The notes beneath the pieces are model-generated. The model was not told where the DNA came from, searched no databases, and saw only the letters and a program-made list of their open reading frames with translations. A DNA stretch of 64,000 bases from Methanocorpusculum sp. Lineage in GTDB: Archaea > Halobacteriota > Methanomicrobia > Methanomicrobiales > Methanocorpusculaceae. Shown one piece after another: positions 15,486 to 24,054 of the stretch. A program made the position numbers and the translations under genes. The stretch spans positions 62,001-126,000 of the forward strand of contig JAFQBW010000004.1 in NCBI GenBank assembly GCA_017399555.1, given 5' to 3'. The number at the start of each line of letters is the position of its first letter. Position 1 is the stretch's first letter.

Positions 15486-17006
15486 TTAGGGGGCGATGTA
15501 TGAGAATGCCCAGTCTGGAAGACCAATGCTCATACCGAAGATGTTCAGCACGAAGGTGAACATAAACACGGTAAAGAGAATGATACCAATCATGTTCAGG
15601 ACACCTCCTGCACTTACCATGTCCTTCATGGTGACATATTCAGTACCGTATGCAACCGCATTCGGCGGGGTTGCGACAGGCAGCATGAATGCCAGAGATG
15701 ATGCAACGGCTACGGTCATCATCATAATCATCGGATTGACCGCAAGGGCGGTAACTGAAATTCCTGCGAGTACTGGAATCATGATGTTTGCAACCGCAGT
15801 GTTCGAGGTGAACTCGGTTAAAATCATCACAACAATTGCTAAGATGAATACTAAGAGCACGATTGGGACGCCGTTTAAGAATCCGAAGTACTCTGCGATA
15901 CACTCTGAAAGTCCGCTTGCCTTGAATGCATTGGATAATGCCATACCGCCACCGAAGAGCAGCAGAATTCCCCACGGGATTCTGACAGCCCACTGCCAGT
16001 TTAAGGTGAATTCATGTCTCTTCCAGGAGACTGGAAGCATGAACAGAAGCACAGCTCCAAGGATTGCGATTGTGCAGTCCTCGATTCCCGGGAAGATCAT
16101 GTCAAGACCCGGGATGACAAATCCTCCAATGTCTTTGGATGCACGGAAAATCCATGCAATTGCAACGAGGATAAAGACGAAGAGTGTGTTCTTTTCTCCG
16201 CGGCTCATTGGTCCCATGGATTCGATTTCGCGTTGAAGAGCTTCTTTGGTATTATCTAACGTCTTCGGCATCTTTCTGTACGGGACTTTGGTAAGCCAGA
16301 GCCACATAATCGGAAGCATGAGGGCGACAAATGGAACTCCGAAGAGCATCCACTGGAAGAAGTCAATAGCCGGTGCTCCCGGGAAGAGTTTTGCAAGCTG
16401 AGCTACTAAAATTCCGTTTGCCGGTGTTCCAATCAGTGTTCCGATACCGCCAAGACCTGCAGCATATGCAATACCCAAGACTAAACATCCGGAGAATGCC
16501 TTCTGCGATTCATCCATATCCTTATAGTTTTTAGTCGGCAGAACGGTTGCAATAATTGCGATTGCGATTGGAACCATCATCATTGCGGTTGCAGAATTGG
16601 ACATCCACATAGAGAGGAATGCTGTTGCAATCATGAATCCGAGAATCAGTCTGGATGGACTGGTGCCGGTGATGGAGATAATTTTCAGTGCCATGCGCTT
16701 ATGCAGATTCCATCTCTGCATAGCCATTGCAATCATAAAGCCTCCCATAAAGAGGAAAATCACATTGTCCGCGTAGGAAACACCTACCTGAGATGGTGAT
16801 AAAATTCCGAGAACCGGGAATGCTACCAGCGGAATAAGAGACGTTGCCTCAATTGGAATCGGCTGAGTGATCCAGAAAATGACCATCATTGCGGTGACTG
16901 CCGCGGTGATGCGGGCTGCTTCCGGCATGATGGATGGATCGATGGGGGCGAGCAGCAGAATGAAGAATGCTGCAAGACCTGCTATTAGCCCATAACCCTT
17001 ATTCAT
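15486..17006 (-). CDS. SLC13/DASS-family anion transporter
   Basis: A 506-aa protein with about eleven to twelve membrane segments. Two inverted-repeat substrate/sodium motifs are visible: SNSATAMMMVPIAIA in the first half and TEFTSNTAVANIMIPVLAG in the second; these SNT motifs define the divalent-anion/sodium symporters that import dicarboxylates, sulfate or phosphate. Which anion is carried cannot be decided. The central hydrophilic loop (about residues 245-280) is typical. The gene stands alone with an AT-rich promoter region, and a perfect inverted repeat 73 bp upstream of the ATG may be its operator. Confidence 0.85.
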   Translation of the reverse strand: MNKGYGLIAGLAAFFILLLAPIDPSIMPEAARITAAVTAMMVIFWITQPIPIEATSLIPLVAFPVLGILSPSQVGVSYADNVIFLFMGGFMIAMAMQRWNLHKRMALKIISITGTSPSRLILGFMIATAFLSMWMSNSATAMMMVPIAIAIIATVLPTKNYKDMDESQKAFSGCLVLGIAYAAGLGGIGTLIGTPANGILVAQLAKLFPGAPAIDFFQWMLFGVPFVALMLPIMWLWLTKVPYRKMPKTLDNTKEALQREIESMGPMSRGEKNTLFVFILVAIAWIFRASKDIGGFVIPGLDMIFPGIEDCTIAILGAVLLFMLPVSWKRHEFTLNWQWAVRIPWGILLLFGGGMALSNAFKASGLSECIAEYFGFLNGVPIVLLVFILAIVVMILTEFTSNTAVANIMIPVLAGISVTALAVNPMIMMMTVAVASSLAFMLPVATPPNAVAYGTEYVTMKDMVSAGGVLNMIGIILFTVFMFTFVLNIFGMSIGLPDWAFSYIAP

Positions 17007-17078
17007 AACGTATTATATTGGATTGGAGAATTTATGAGTGTTACTGTTTATAGAAAAATGGATTTTGGCGGTATTATG

Positions 17079-17101
17079 TACGTAAATCTTCTATTTACGT
17101 A
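17079..17101. promoter_or_regulatory. Perfect inverted repeat upstream of the SLC13 transporter, possible operator
   Basis: TACGTAAAT and ATTTACGTA are separated by 5 bp. The site lies between the divergent transporter (ATG at 17006) and aRF1 (ATG at 17251) genes and has the size and symmetry of a dimeric regulator site. Confidence 0.5.
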
Positions 17102-17250
17102 AGGAGTGGTGATATTTACTTCCGAGGGATGATTTCCTCTCTCCTGTCTCCTCTGCATTCTTCGCTAACACTATATTTAATGTTCTTGCCCGTCTAATAA
17201 TATACAACATTTTGCCCGCCGCATATATCGGGCAAACAGGTTGTACAAAT

Positions 17251-18537
17251 ATGGCAGGAGAATATTCCCAAAACGAAGTCGAAAAAGACGAAGCCCGTAA
17301 GCGGTATGAGTTCAAGAAAGCTCTTGAACGCCTCGAGGAGAAGGAAGGTTCCGGAACTGAACTGATTTCCCTCTACATCCCGCCGGACAAGCAGATTTAC
17401 GACGTAACTGCTCACCTCCGTGACGAATACGGACAGTGCGCAAACATCAAGAGCAAGCAGACCAGAACCAATGTGCAGAGTGCAATCTCCTCCATCCTTG
17501 CACGTCTGAAGTACTACAAGGCACCGCCGGAGAATGGAATGGCTGTTTTCTGCGGAGCGGTCAACATCGGCGGAGACAAGACTGACCTTGAATCCATCAT
17601 CGTCGAGCCGCCGGAGCCGATTAGAACGTACAGCTACCGCTGCAGTTCCTCCTTCGAACTCGAGACCTTAAAGGACATGCTCGACGACAAGTTCGTCTAC
17701 GGTCTTTTAGTTATCGACCGCCGCGAAGCACACTGGGGATTCCTGCGCGGAACCAGAATCGAGTCCTTAGGCGGAACCCATTCCACTGTTCCCGGAAAGC
17801 AGAGAAAGGGAGGTCAGTCCAGTATTCGTTTCGAGCGTCTGCGTTTAATCGCAATCCACGACTTCTACACCAAGGTCGGAGAGCGTGCATCCGAAGCATT
17901 CCTTGCCGAGCCGAACTTCTTTGACAAGTTCAAGGGTCTCTTAATTGGCGGACCAATGCCGACCAAGGAAGAATTCGCCGAAGGAGACTTCCTCCACCAC
18001 GAAATCAAACGCAGAATTATTGGTCTCTTTGATGCATCCTACACCAATGAGTTCGGTCTCAAAGAACTCGTTGACAACGCACAGGATGCACTGCGCGGTG
18101 TTGACATCGCAGATGAGAAGTGGGAGATGGCAAGATTCTTCAAGGAACTCGTAAAAGACAATGGGGCAGCAGCATACGGAGAAGACTCTGTACGTGCAAA
18201 CCTCGAAGCAGGTGCTGTTGACACCCTGCTCTTATCCGAGAAGCTGAGAAAGGCACGCTTAACCATCACCTGCGGAAACTGTGGAGCACAGGAGGTTAAG
18301 ACCATGCAGATTGAGGCCGGAAAGAAGTTCAAAGACCTGCCGCTTGGACGCTGTCCGAACTGTCAGTCCTCCTTAATCCTTGAGAAGGAAGAGGATATCA
18401 TTGACGAGCTGACTGCTCTTGCCGATATGTCAAACACCCGCGTTGAGATTATCTCCGACGACTTCGAAGAGGGAGGAATGCTCATGTCCGCATTCGGCGG
18501 AATCGCTGCAGTTCTCCGTTACCCAACAGGACTCTAA
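17251..18537 (+). CDS. prf1: Peptide chain release factor aRF1
   Basis: Recognises all three stop codons and triggers peptide release. The 428-aa protein carries the two defining motifs: NIKS at residues 65-68, for stop-codon decoding, and GGQ at 187-189, for peptidyl-tRNA hydrolysis, the latter in KGGQSSIRFERLR. The C-terminal domain holds a four-Cys zinc-ribbon-like pair (CGNCG about 341-345 and CPNCQ later). A TTG-initiated frame at 17212 is longer, but the ATG at 17251 starts the normal aRF1 N-terminus. TATA-like elements lie near 17171-17178. ArgS follows 2 bp downstream, giving a translation operon. Confidence 0.95.
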   Translation: MAGEYSQNEVEKDEARKRYEFKKALERLEEKEGSGTELISLYIPPDKQIYDVTAHLRDEYGQCANIKSKQTRTNVQSAISSILARLKYYKAPPENGMAVFCGAVNIGGDKTDLESIIVEPPEPIRTYSYRCSSSFELETLKDMLDDKFVYGLLVIDRREAHWGFLRGTRIESLGGTHSTVPGKQRKGGQSSIRFERLRLIAIHDFYTKVGERASEAFLAEPNFFDKFKGLLIGGPMPTKEEFAEGDFLHHEIKRRIIGLFDASYTNEFGLKELVDNAQDALRGVDIADEKWEMARFFKELVKDNGAAAYGEDSVRANLEAGAVDTLLLSEKLRKARLTITCGNCGAQEVKTMQIEAGKKFKDLPLGRCPNCQSSLILEKEEDIIDELTALADMSNTRVEIISDDFEEGGMLMSAFGGIAAVLRYPTGL

Positions 18538-18539
18538 AT

Positions 18540-20216
18540 ATGTACCGCGAATATCTTGCAAAAACAACTGAACTCCTCCGTGAGGCAACAGGCCTTGAGG
18601 ATGTTTTAATCACTGACGGCGGAGAGCACGCTGATGTCGCATCGACTGCCGCATTCGCTCTCGCCAAGCAGGAAAAGAAGAACCCTGCATTAATTGCAAA
18701 AGACATCGTTGAAAAGATTTCCGCAAACCCGAAGTCTGCCGGAATCGAGGTGACCTGCAAAGGCCCGTACATCAACTTTGTATTCGGTTCAGAATATGTC
18801 GCAGAATCCGTTGCCGCAGCCCGCAAGGAAACCTACGGACAGCTTCCGGAGAAGACCGAGAAGGTTATCATCGAGCACACCAGTGCAAATCCGAACGGAC
18901 CTTTACACGTCGGACACATCAGAAACACGGTTATCGGTGACACACTGGTTCGCGTCTTCCGCAAGGCAGGCTACCCGGTTGAGGCTCAGTACTACTTAAA
19001 CGATATGGGCCGCCAGATCGCAATCGTTGCCTGGGGTGTTAAGAACCTCCACTACGAGCGCGAGGAAGGAGAGAAGGGAGACGAGTTTATCGTCAGACAC
19101 TATGTCGAGGCAAACAAGATCGCCAAGGAAAAGCCGGAGATTGAGCCTGAGTTCGATTTAATGATGGAGAAAATCGAGGCAGGAGATGAAGAAACCGTCA
19201 AGCTCTTCCACGATTCCGTTGACATCTGTGCAGAAGGTATCAAGGAAACCCTTGCCTCCATGAACGTCCACCACGACAGATTTGTCCGCGAGACCACTTT
19301 CCTCTGGGACGGTTCGATGGCAGAGGTTCTTGGAAGAATCGAGAAGATGCCGGATACGCAGTTTGACGGAAAGATGATGTACCTTGACCTCTCCAAGCAG
19401 GGATTCGGCAACCGCTACGTCCTTCGCAGAAGCAACGGCACTTCCGTCTATGCAGCCCGCGACCTTGCTTTCCACCTCTGGAAGAACACCCAGTGCGACA
19501 GAAGCATTGATGTCCTTGGTGCAGACCACAAGTTAATCGGCTCCCAGCTTCAGACAACCCTCTCTCTTATCGGCGAGAGACCGCCGGAGATTGTAAACTT
19601 CGAGTTCGTCTCTCTGCCGGAAGGTTCGATGACCACCAGAGGCGGTGTGTTCATCACAGCAGATGAGTTAATCGCCGAGACCAAGAAGCGTGCATTAGAG
19701 GAAGTGACAATCCGCCGTCCGGAACTTTCCGAAGAAGAGCGGGCAAAAATCGCAAACGCAGTCGCTGTCGGTGCAGTCCGCTATGATATCGTAAAGGTCT
19801 CTGCAGAGAAGTCCACCGTCTTTGACTGGAAGGAAGCTCTTGACTTCGAGCGCCAGAGTGCTCCGTATGCACAGTACGCACACGCAAGAGCCTGCTCTAT
19901 CTTAGAGAAGGCAAAAGAGGAAGGCGGATTTGAAGAATGCTATGAGTTCTCCGACTCTTACGAGATTGCTCTTGCAAAACACATCGCACAGTTCCCGTAT
20001 GTTATCGAGAAGGTCGTAGTCGAGCTTCGCCCGCATCTCCTTGCAACCTATGTCCGCGACCTTGCAGACCTCTTCAACTCCTTCTACCGCTTCGATCCGG
20101 TCTTAAAGGCAGAGGGCAAAGTCCGCGATGCACGGTTAACTTTAGTTGACGCATGCAGAAACACACTCCACCAGGCTCTCGATGTCTTAGGTATCGAGGC
20201 TCTGGAAAGTATGTGA
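18540..20216 (+). CDS. argS: Arginyl-tRNA synthetase
   Basis: Class I synthetase charging tRNA-Arg with arginine. The HIGH-type motif HVGH sits at residues 123-126 within SANPNGPLHVGHIRNTVIGD. The KMSKS region is represented by GSMTTRGGVF, a degenerate form common in ArgS. The C-terminal anticodon-binding helical domain has the family ending LFNSFYRFDPVL. At 558 aa the length is normal. It begins 2 bp after the aRF1 stop codon and is likely cotranscribed; a T-rich stretch after the stop (20232-20238) may end the transcript. Confidence 0.95.
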   Translation: MYREYLAKTTELLREATGLEDVLITDGGEHADVASTAAFALAKQEKKNPALIAKDIVEKISANPKSAGIEVTCKGPYINFVFGSEYVAESVAAARKETYGQLPEKTEKVIIEHTSANPNGPLHVGHIRNTVIGDTLVRVFRKAGYPVEAQYYLNDMGRQIAIVAWGVKNLHYEREEGEKGDEFIVRHYVEANKIAKEKPEIEPEFDLMMEKIEAGDEETVKLFHDSVDICAEGIKETLASMNVHHDRFVRETTFLWDGSMAEVLGRIEKMPDTQFDGKMMYLDLSKQGFGNRYVLRRSNGTSVYAARDLAFHLWKNTQCDRSIDVLGADHKLIGSQLQTTLSLIGERPPEIVNFEFVSLPEGSMTTRGGVFITADELIAETKKRALEEVTIRRPELSEEERAKIANAVAVGAVRYDIVKVSAEKSTVFDWKEALDFERQSAPYAQYAHARACSILEKAKEEGGFEECYEFSDSYEIALAKHIAQFPYVIEKVVVELRPHLLATYVRDLADLFNSFYRFDPVLKAEGKVRDARLTLVDACRNTLHQALDVLGIEALESM

Positions 20217-20291
20217 ATCGCCCCCTCCCTCTTTTTTACTCTGTCTTCTTCCAAAAGGATATAGTCTCAGCACTCATACGTACACTAACGC

Positions 20292-21080
20292 ATGAATCCC
20301 ACTATAATATACTACTTCACCGGCACCGGCAACTCGCTTGCTGTCGCCAGAAAAATAGCGGAAGATACGAATGCTGAATTAATCGGAATCCCTGCAGCTC
20401 TCAAAAACCCGCGCCCAATCCCCAAAGGAGCTTCTGTCGGCATCGTCTATCCGCTCTATGCAGGCGGTCTTCCGGGCATCGTCGTCCGCTTCCTCAAATC
20501 CATCAGCCTTGCAGACGCCGGATATGTATTCTTCGTTGCGACCGAAGGAGGAAGAATGGGCGCTCCGACATCCCAGATATCCCGTCTTGCAAAAGCTGCA
20601 GGACATGAACTCAATGCCTCCTGGTGGATACAGATGCCGGACAATTACATCCCGCTCTCCGCTCCTCCTGCAGTTCCGGAACAGAAAAAGATGTTCGAGG
20701 ATGCAAAAAACAAAGCCGCGGCAATCGCTCAGGCCGTAAACAACCGGCAGGAACACAAAGAAGGCATGTGTTTCTCCGGCAAACTTATGGGGCTTGCTTA
20801 CGGTCCGTTCATCAAATCCCTGCCTGCATCGGACAAAAAATTCACCGTCTCGGCAAACTGTACCAAGTGTGGAATCTGTGTCTCCGTCTGCCCGGCAGAC
20901 AACATCCGGCTTCATGAACATGGAAAACACGAATGGCTTCACCAGTGCGAAGGCTGTCTTGCCTGTCTCCACTACTGTCCCGAAGAAGCGATTAACATCG
21001 GAAAGAAAACCGAACTGCGCCCCCGCTATCGTCATCCGAAGTCTGCTGTCTCTGACATGAAACAGCAGAAAGGGGACTGA
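20292..21080 (+). CDS. EFR1-type flavodoxin plus two [4Fe-4S] ferredoxin protein
   Basis: Probable electron-transfer protein of 262 aa. The N-terminal flavodoxin-like domain (about 1-165) has the FMN phosphate loop FTGTGNSLAVA and a second FMN contact loop around FFVATEGGRMGAP. The C-terminal part carries two Cys clusters, CTKCGICVSVCP and CEGCLACLHYCP, each CX2CX2CX3CP as in bacterial-type ferredoxins. Methanogens contain many such EFR1-family proteins; the specific electron donor and acceptor are unknown. It is a single gene after argS and before the structured rps15 leader. Confidence 0.85.
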   Translation: MNPTIIYYFTGTGNSLAVARKIAEDTNAELIGIPAALKNPRPIPKGASVGIVYPLYAGGLPGIVVRFLKSISLADAGYVFFVATEGGRMGAPTSQISRLAKAAGHELNASWWIQMPDNYIPLSAPPAVPEQKKMFEDAKNKAAAIAQAVNNRQEHKEGMCFSGKLMGLAYGPFIKSLPASDKKFTVSANCTKCGICVSVCPADNIRLHEHGKHEWLHQCEGCLACLHYCPEEAINIGKKTELRPRYRHPKSAVSDMKQQKGD

Positions 21081-21091
21081 ACTGCCGCAAC

Positions 21092-21099
21092 TATTAATA
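21092..21099 (+). promoter_or_regulatory. TATA box for the rps15 leader transcript
   Basis: TATTAATA predicts a transcription start near 21120, giving a leader of about 250 nt before rps15, far longer than most leaders in this window. Confidence 0.45.
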
Positions 21100-21119
21100 T
21101 CTCACAGCACCCATATGTA

Positions 21120-21368
21120 AGAAGCACTCATCCGAGGGTTTGAATCCCGGATTTCGGTGCTGACTGGAGTAAGTCCGACGTGTTTCAACGACACTGCCTA
21201 TCATGGCTTAGGGATTACGGCGAGTCAGCATAATCATTACTCTAACGTGTAATGCATGCTGCTCTTTTCGTGACTTACGCAAATCTCTGAACAACAGCGA
21301 TACACAGGGATTTGTTCGACAGGATGTACGGTCCTTTCGCAGTCAACAATTCGCAACGGTGAAAAACT
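21120..21368 (+). ncRNA. Structured leader RNA upstream of rps15, unidentified
   Basis: No frame codes here. Helices seen directly: AGCAC (21123-21127) with GTGCT (21157-21161), enclosing a GGG-TTTGAAT-CCC hairpin; GCTGACT (21159-21165) with AGTCAGC (21223-21229); GAGTAA (21167-21172) with TTACTC (21237-21242); and CAAATCTCTG (21280-21289) with CAGGGATTTG (21305-21314, one G-U). The first two helices share three bases and the second and third cross, so alternative or pseudoknotted folds are possible. It may be an autoregulatory ribosomal leader or an independent small RNA processed from the message. No known family was recognised. Confidence 0.55.
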
Positions 21369-21827
21369 ATGGCACGAATGCACGCTAGAAGAAGAGGTAT
21401 TGCCTCCTCTGTTCGCCCATTCAGAACTGAAGCTCCTGAGTGGTCCAACACTGACGCAAAAGAAATCGAGGCAAAAGTTGTCGAGCTCCGTAAAACCGGT
21501 ATGACCTGTGCCCAGATTGGTCTCGTACTCCGTGACAAACACGGTGTCCCAAGCGTTAAACTTGCAACCGGCAAGAGAGTCAACGCAATCATCCGCGAGA
21601 ACAACATGGACAACGAACTCCCGGAGGACTTAAGAAACCTCATGCACAAAGCACTTGGCATGAGAAAACACTTAGCAAACAACAAGCACGACCTGCACAA
21701 CAAGCGCCAGCTCCAGCTGACCGAAGCAAAGGTTAGAAGACTTGTAAAATACTACGTGGGCACTGGCCGCCTCCCGGCAGGCTGGGCATACTCCCCGGAG
21801 ACCGCAGAGATTATCCTCTCCAGATAA
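21369..21827 (+). CDS. rps15: 30S ribosomal protein S15 (uS15)
   Basis: Binds the central domain of 16S rRNA early in small-subunit assembly. The 152-aa archaeal/eukaryal form has the N-terminal extension MARMHARRRG(I)ASS, the S15 core (VELRKTGMTCAQIGLVLRDKHGVP), and the C-terminal KRQLQLTEAKVRRLVKYY helix. It is the first gene of a compact operon with the DHH nuclease, pcc1 and rps3ae, an order frequent in archaea. The unusually long, structured leader suggests control at the RNA level. Confidence 0.95.
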   Translation: MARMHARRRGIASSVRPFRTEAPEWSNTDAKEIEAKVVELRKTGMTCAQIGLVLRDKHGVPSVKLATGKRVNAIIRENNMDNELPEDLRNLMHKALGMRKHLANNKHDLHNKRQLQLTEAKVRRLVKYYVGTGRLPAGWAYSPETAEIILSR

Positions 21828-21842
21828 ATTCGTCAATAGTCA

Positions 21843-23042
21843 ATGTCGCTCGAAGAAGCAGCCGCAAAAATTGCCTCTTACCTGCGTTCGAAGGATTATG
21901 TGGAGGTATACTCCCACCACGACGCAGACGGCATCGCCGCGGCTGCCATTCTCACAGTTGCACTCCGCCGCGCCGACATCGCCTTCCGGCTGAGGTTCGT
22001 ACCTCACCTGAACAAAGACGATGTCGAGCGGCCTGAGCTGTCTGTGCTTTGCGACCTTGGCGCATCGGTTCCGGATTTTCCTGAATCGATTGTAATCATT
22101 GACCACCATGTGCCCTACGCCGCTGTACCGTTCCACATAAACCCGCGGCTCGAAGGCATTGACGGTGAATCCGAACTGTCCGCTGCCGGATGTGCGTATC
22201 TGGTTGCCAATGCACTTGGCGACAACCGCGACTTAGCAGGTCTCGTGATGGTTGGAATCATCGGCGACAGTCAGAAACTCTCCGGAATGAATCAGAAAAT
22301 CATCGGAGATGCTGTCGGCAACAATCTCATTGAAGTCGGAAAAGGAGTTCTTCTTCCCGGCAGAACCACCAAAGAACAGATTGCATCCGCAGTTCTTCCC
22401 TACCTTGGAAACTTATCCGGGGATGAGGAGACCGCAGAGAAAATCGCGTCTCTTTGCATGAACACTGCCTCAGATGAAGCATACACCGCTCTCCTGCTCT
22501 CCGAGATTATTGTCCGCTCAGACGCATCCTACCATGATTTGATGAGCATGTACGGAGAATCCTGGAAGCTTCTCCGCGAAGCAGTCCAGGATGCCTATGC
22601 AATGACAGCCGTCATTGATGCATGCGGCAAAGCAGGAAGACCTGATTTAGGCTATGCTGTTGCCGCAGGAGATATGACACAGACTGACGCTGCATGGGAG
22701 ACTGCAAATGCCTTCCGCCGGAAAATCATCGCATCCGCTGCCGCCGCAGAAGCGGTTGCAGAGAATGTCTGGCTTTCCGACTTGGTTGAAACGGCATCTG
22801 ATGTGGCAGACATCTTTGTCCGCTCCAAACAGATGCCGGTTGTGGTTCTCGCACGCGGAACGGAATATCTCAAAGTTTCCGCCCGTGCACCGGCTGACAG
22901 CAGTGTTGATTTCGAACAGATGATGAAAACCTCTGCCGAAAAGTTCGGCGGAGCAGGCGGCGGACATAAAACCCGTGCGGGCGGCGAACTGCCTCTTGCA
23001 TGTGAGTCTGAGTTTATCGCCTCAGTTAAGGAATATCTATGA
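21843..23042 (+). CDS. DHH-family phosphoesterase, archaeal RecJ/GAN-like exonuclease
   Basis: A 399-aa nuclease-like protein. The DHH motifs are clear: SHHDADGIAAAAIL (motif I) and IDHHVPYAA (motif III), with the metal-binding Asp in VLCDLGAS between them, and the C-terminal DHHA1 domain ends in GGAGGGHKTRAGGEL. Family members act as single-strand exonucleases; some associate with GINS at the archaeal replisome (GAN). Its position between rps15 and pcc1 is a conserved archaeal arrangement. The stop overlaps the pcc1 ATG by 4 bp. Whether it cleaves DNA or RNA is not decided by the sequence. Confidence 0.85.
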   Translation: MSLEEAAAKIASYLRSKDYVEVYSHHDADGIAAAAILTVALRRADIAFRLRFVPHLNKDDVERPELSVLCDLGASVPDFPESIVIIDHHVPYAAVPFHINPRLEGIDGESELSAAGCAYLVANALGDNRDLAGLVMVGIIGDSQKLSGMNQKIIGDAVGNNLIEVGKGVLLPGRTTKEQIASAVLPYLGNLSGDEETAEKIASLCMNTASDEAYTALLLSEIIVRSDASYHDLMSMYGESWKLLREAVQDAYAMTAVIDACGKAGRPDLGYAVAAGDMTQTDAAWETANAFRRKIIASAAAAEAVAENVWLSDLVETASDVADIFVRSKQMPVVVLARGTEYLKVSARAPADSSVDFEQMMKTSAEKFGGAGGGHKTRAGGELPLACESEFIASVKEYL

Positions 23043-23272
23043 AGATTTTCGGCACTATCATCTCAAAACTCGAATCAGCAGACATCATCGAAGGTGCTCT
23101 GTCTCCTGACAACTGCGGATACATGGAATGCGTATCGGATGGAAACACGCTTACTGCCTCTGTTTCCGGCGAATCGGTAAAAACGGTTCTCGCAACGGTC
23201 GATGACTATCTGATGAATTTATCTGTTGCATGCAAAACTCATGAAGCATGCAGTAAACAACTCAACAAATAA
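23039..23272 (+). CDS. pcc1: KEOPS complex subunit Pcc1
   Basis: A 77-aa dimerising subunit of the KEOPS complex, which makes the universal t6A modification of ANN-decoding tRNAs together with Kae1, Bud32 and Cgi121. The short alpha/beta pattern with a long C-terminal helix (TVLATVDDYLMNLSVACKT) and the central SVSGESVKTVLA stretch are typical of Pcc1. It overlaps the preceding DHH gene by 4 bp (ATGA) and precedes rps3ae by 11 bp, in the expected archaeal order. The other KEOPS subunits are not in this window. Confidence 0.85.
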   Translation: MKIFGTIISKLESADIIEGALSPDNCGYMECVSDGNTLTASVSGESVKTVLATVDDYLMNLSVACKTHEACSKQLNK

Positions 23273-23283
23273 GGTGAATTATT

Positions 23284-23904
23284 ATGGCAAGAAAGAAAGC
23301 AAGTGGCGGACGCAAGCTTGAGGGATGGAAAGCAAAGAGCTGGTTCAAGGTCTACGCACCGGAATTCCTCGGCAAGCAGTTAATCGGAGAAATCGTTTCC
23401 TCCAACCCAGAGAACATCCCAGGCCGTGTTATGACCGTCAGCCTTGGTGAATTAATCCAGGACTACTCCAAGATGAACGTCCGTGCATCCTTCAAGATCA
23501 ACGAGGTTGCAGGCGACGCAGCATACACTCAGTTCCACGGACACGAGATGGCAAAGGAGTTCGTTCGCGCAATGGTTAAGAGAAGAGCAACCAGAATCGA
23601 CTCTACTTTAACCGTCAAGCCGCTCGGCTCTGCACGCGAGATTCAGGTCACTGTTACCGCATTTACTATCTCCCACGCAAGACTCTCCCAGGCACAGGAA
23701 ATCCGTGCAACTATGGTTAAGACCATCGAAGACTTCGCAAAGGAAGCAGACTTCGAGTCCTTTACCTCTGCAATGCTCAAGGGTGAGCTCTCCAAGAAGA
23801 TGTTCGAGGTTTGCAAACCGATTTTCCCAGTCAAGAGAATCGAAGTTATCAAATCCGAGTCCGTCTCCTCTGCTGCAGACCGTGCAGCAGCATTAAGAAA
23901 ATAA
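23284..23904 (+). CDS. rps3ae: 30S ribosomal protein S3ae (eS1)
   Basis: A 206-aa archaeal/eukaryal-specific small-subunit protein (eS1), absent from bacteria in this form. The N-terminus MARKKASGGRKLEGWKAKSW and the internal GRVMTVSLGELIQDYSK and MVKRRATRIDS segments are family-typical. The gene follows pcc1 after 11 bp with the SD AGGTGA, and is the last gene of the rps15 operon. A perfect stem-loop with T residues follows the stop codon. Confidence 0.95.
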   Translation: MARKKASGGRKLEGWKAKSWFKVYAPEFLGKQLIGEIVSSNPENIPGRVMTVSLGELIQDYSKMNVRASFKINEVAGDAAYTQFHGHEMAKEFVRAMVKRRATRIDSTLTVKPLGSAREIQVTVTAFTISHARLSQAQEIRATMVKTIEDFAKEADFESFTSAMLKGELSKKMFEVCKPIFPVKRIEVIKSESVSSAADRAAALRK

Positions 23905-23920
23905 GGCTGACAAAGTCTTT

Positions 23921-23940
23921 CCGGGATTTTTCCCGGTTTT
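23921..23940 (+). terminator. Terminator of the rps15-rps3ae operon
   Basis: CCGGGA-TTTT-TCCCGG is a perfect 6-bp hairpin directly followed by TTTT, with another T run at 23951-23956. Confidence 0.65.
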
Positions 23941-24054
23941 ACCATTGTTCTTTTTTAATTGAGTTTTTTGTTGGTTTTTCCAAATCACTGCAGGAAATGC
24001 GCTCCTACACAGCCTCGTGAAAATCCACCGTCAAATTAAAAAAAGGAGATCTTT

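Noticed and set aside
15496-16236. 246-codon frame opposite the SLC13 transporter
   Set aside because: A shadow of the transporter, whose SNT motifs and membrane pattern are unmistakable.
21134-21150. T-arm-like hairpin as part of a tRNA or permuted tRNA
   Set aside because: GGG-TTTGAAT-CCC lacks the canonical TTC in the loop, and no acceptor, D or anticodon arm can be placed around it.
21159-21229. RNase P RNA, because GGAGTAAGTCC resembles the conserved GGAGGAAGTCC
   Set aside because: The 71-nt element is far too short, and the other conserved RNase P blocks are not present at proper spacing.
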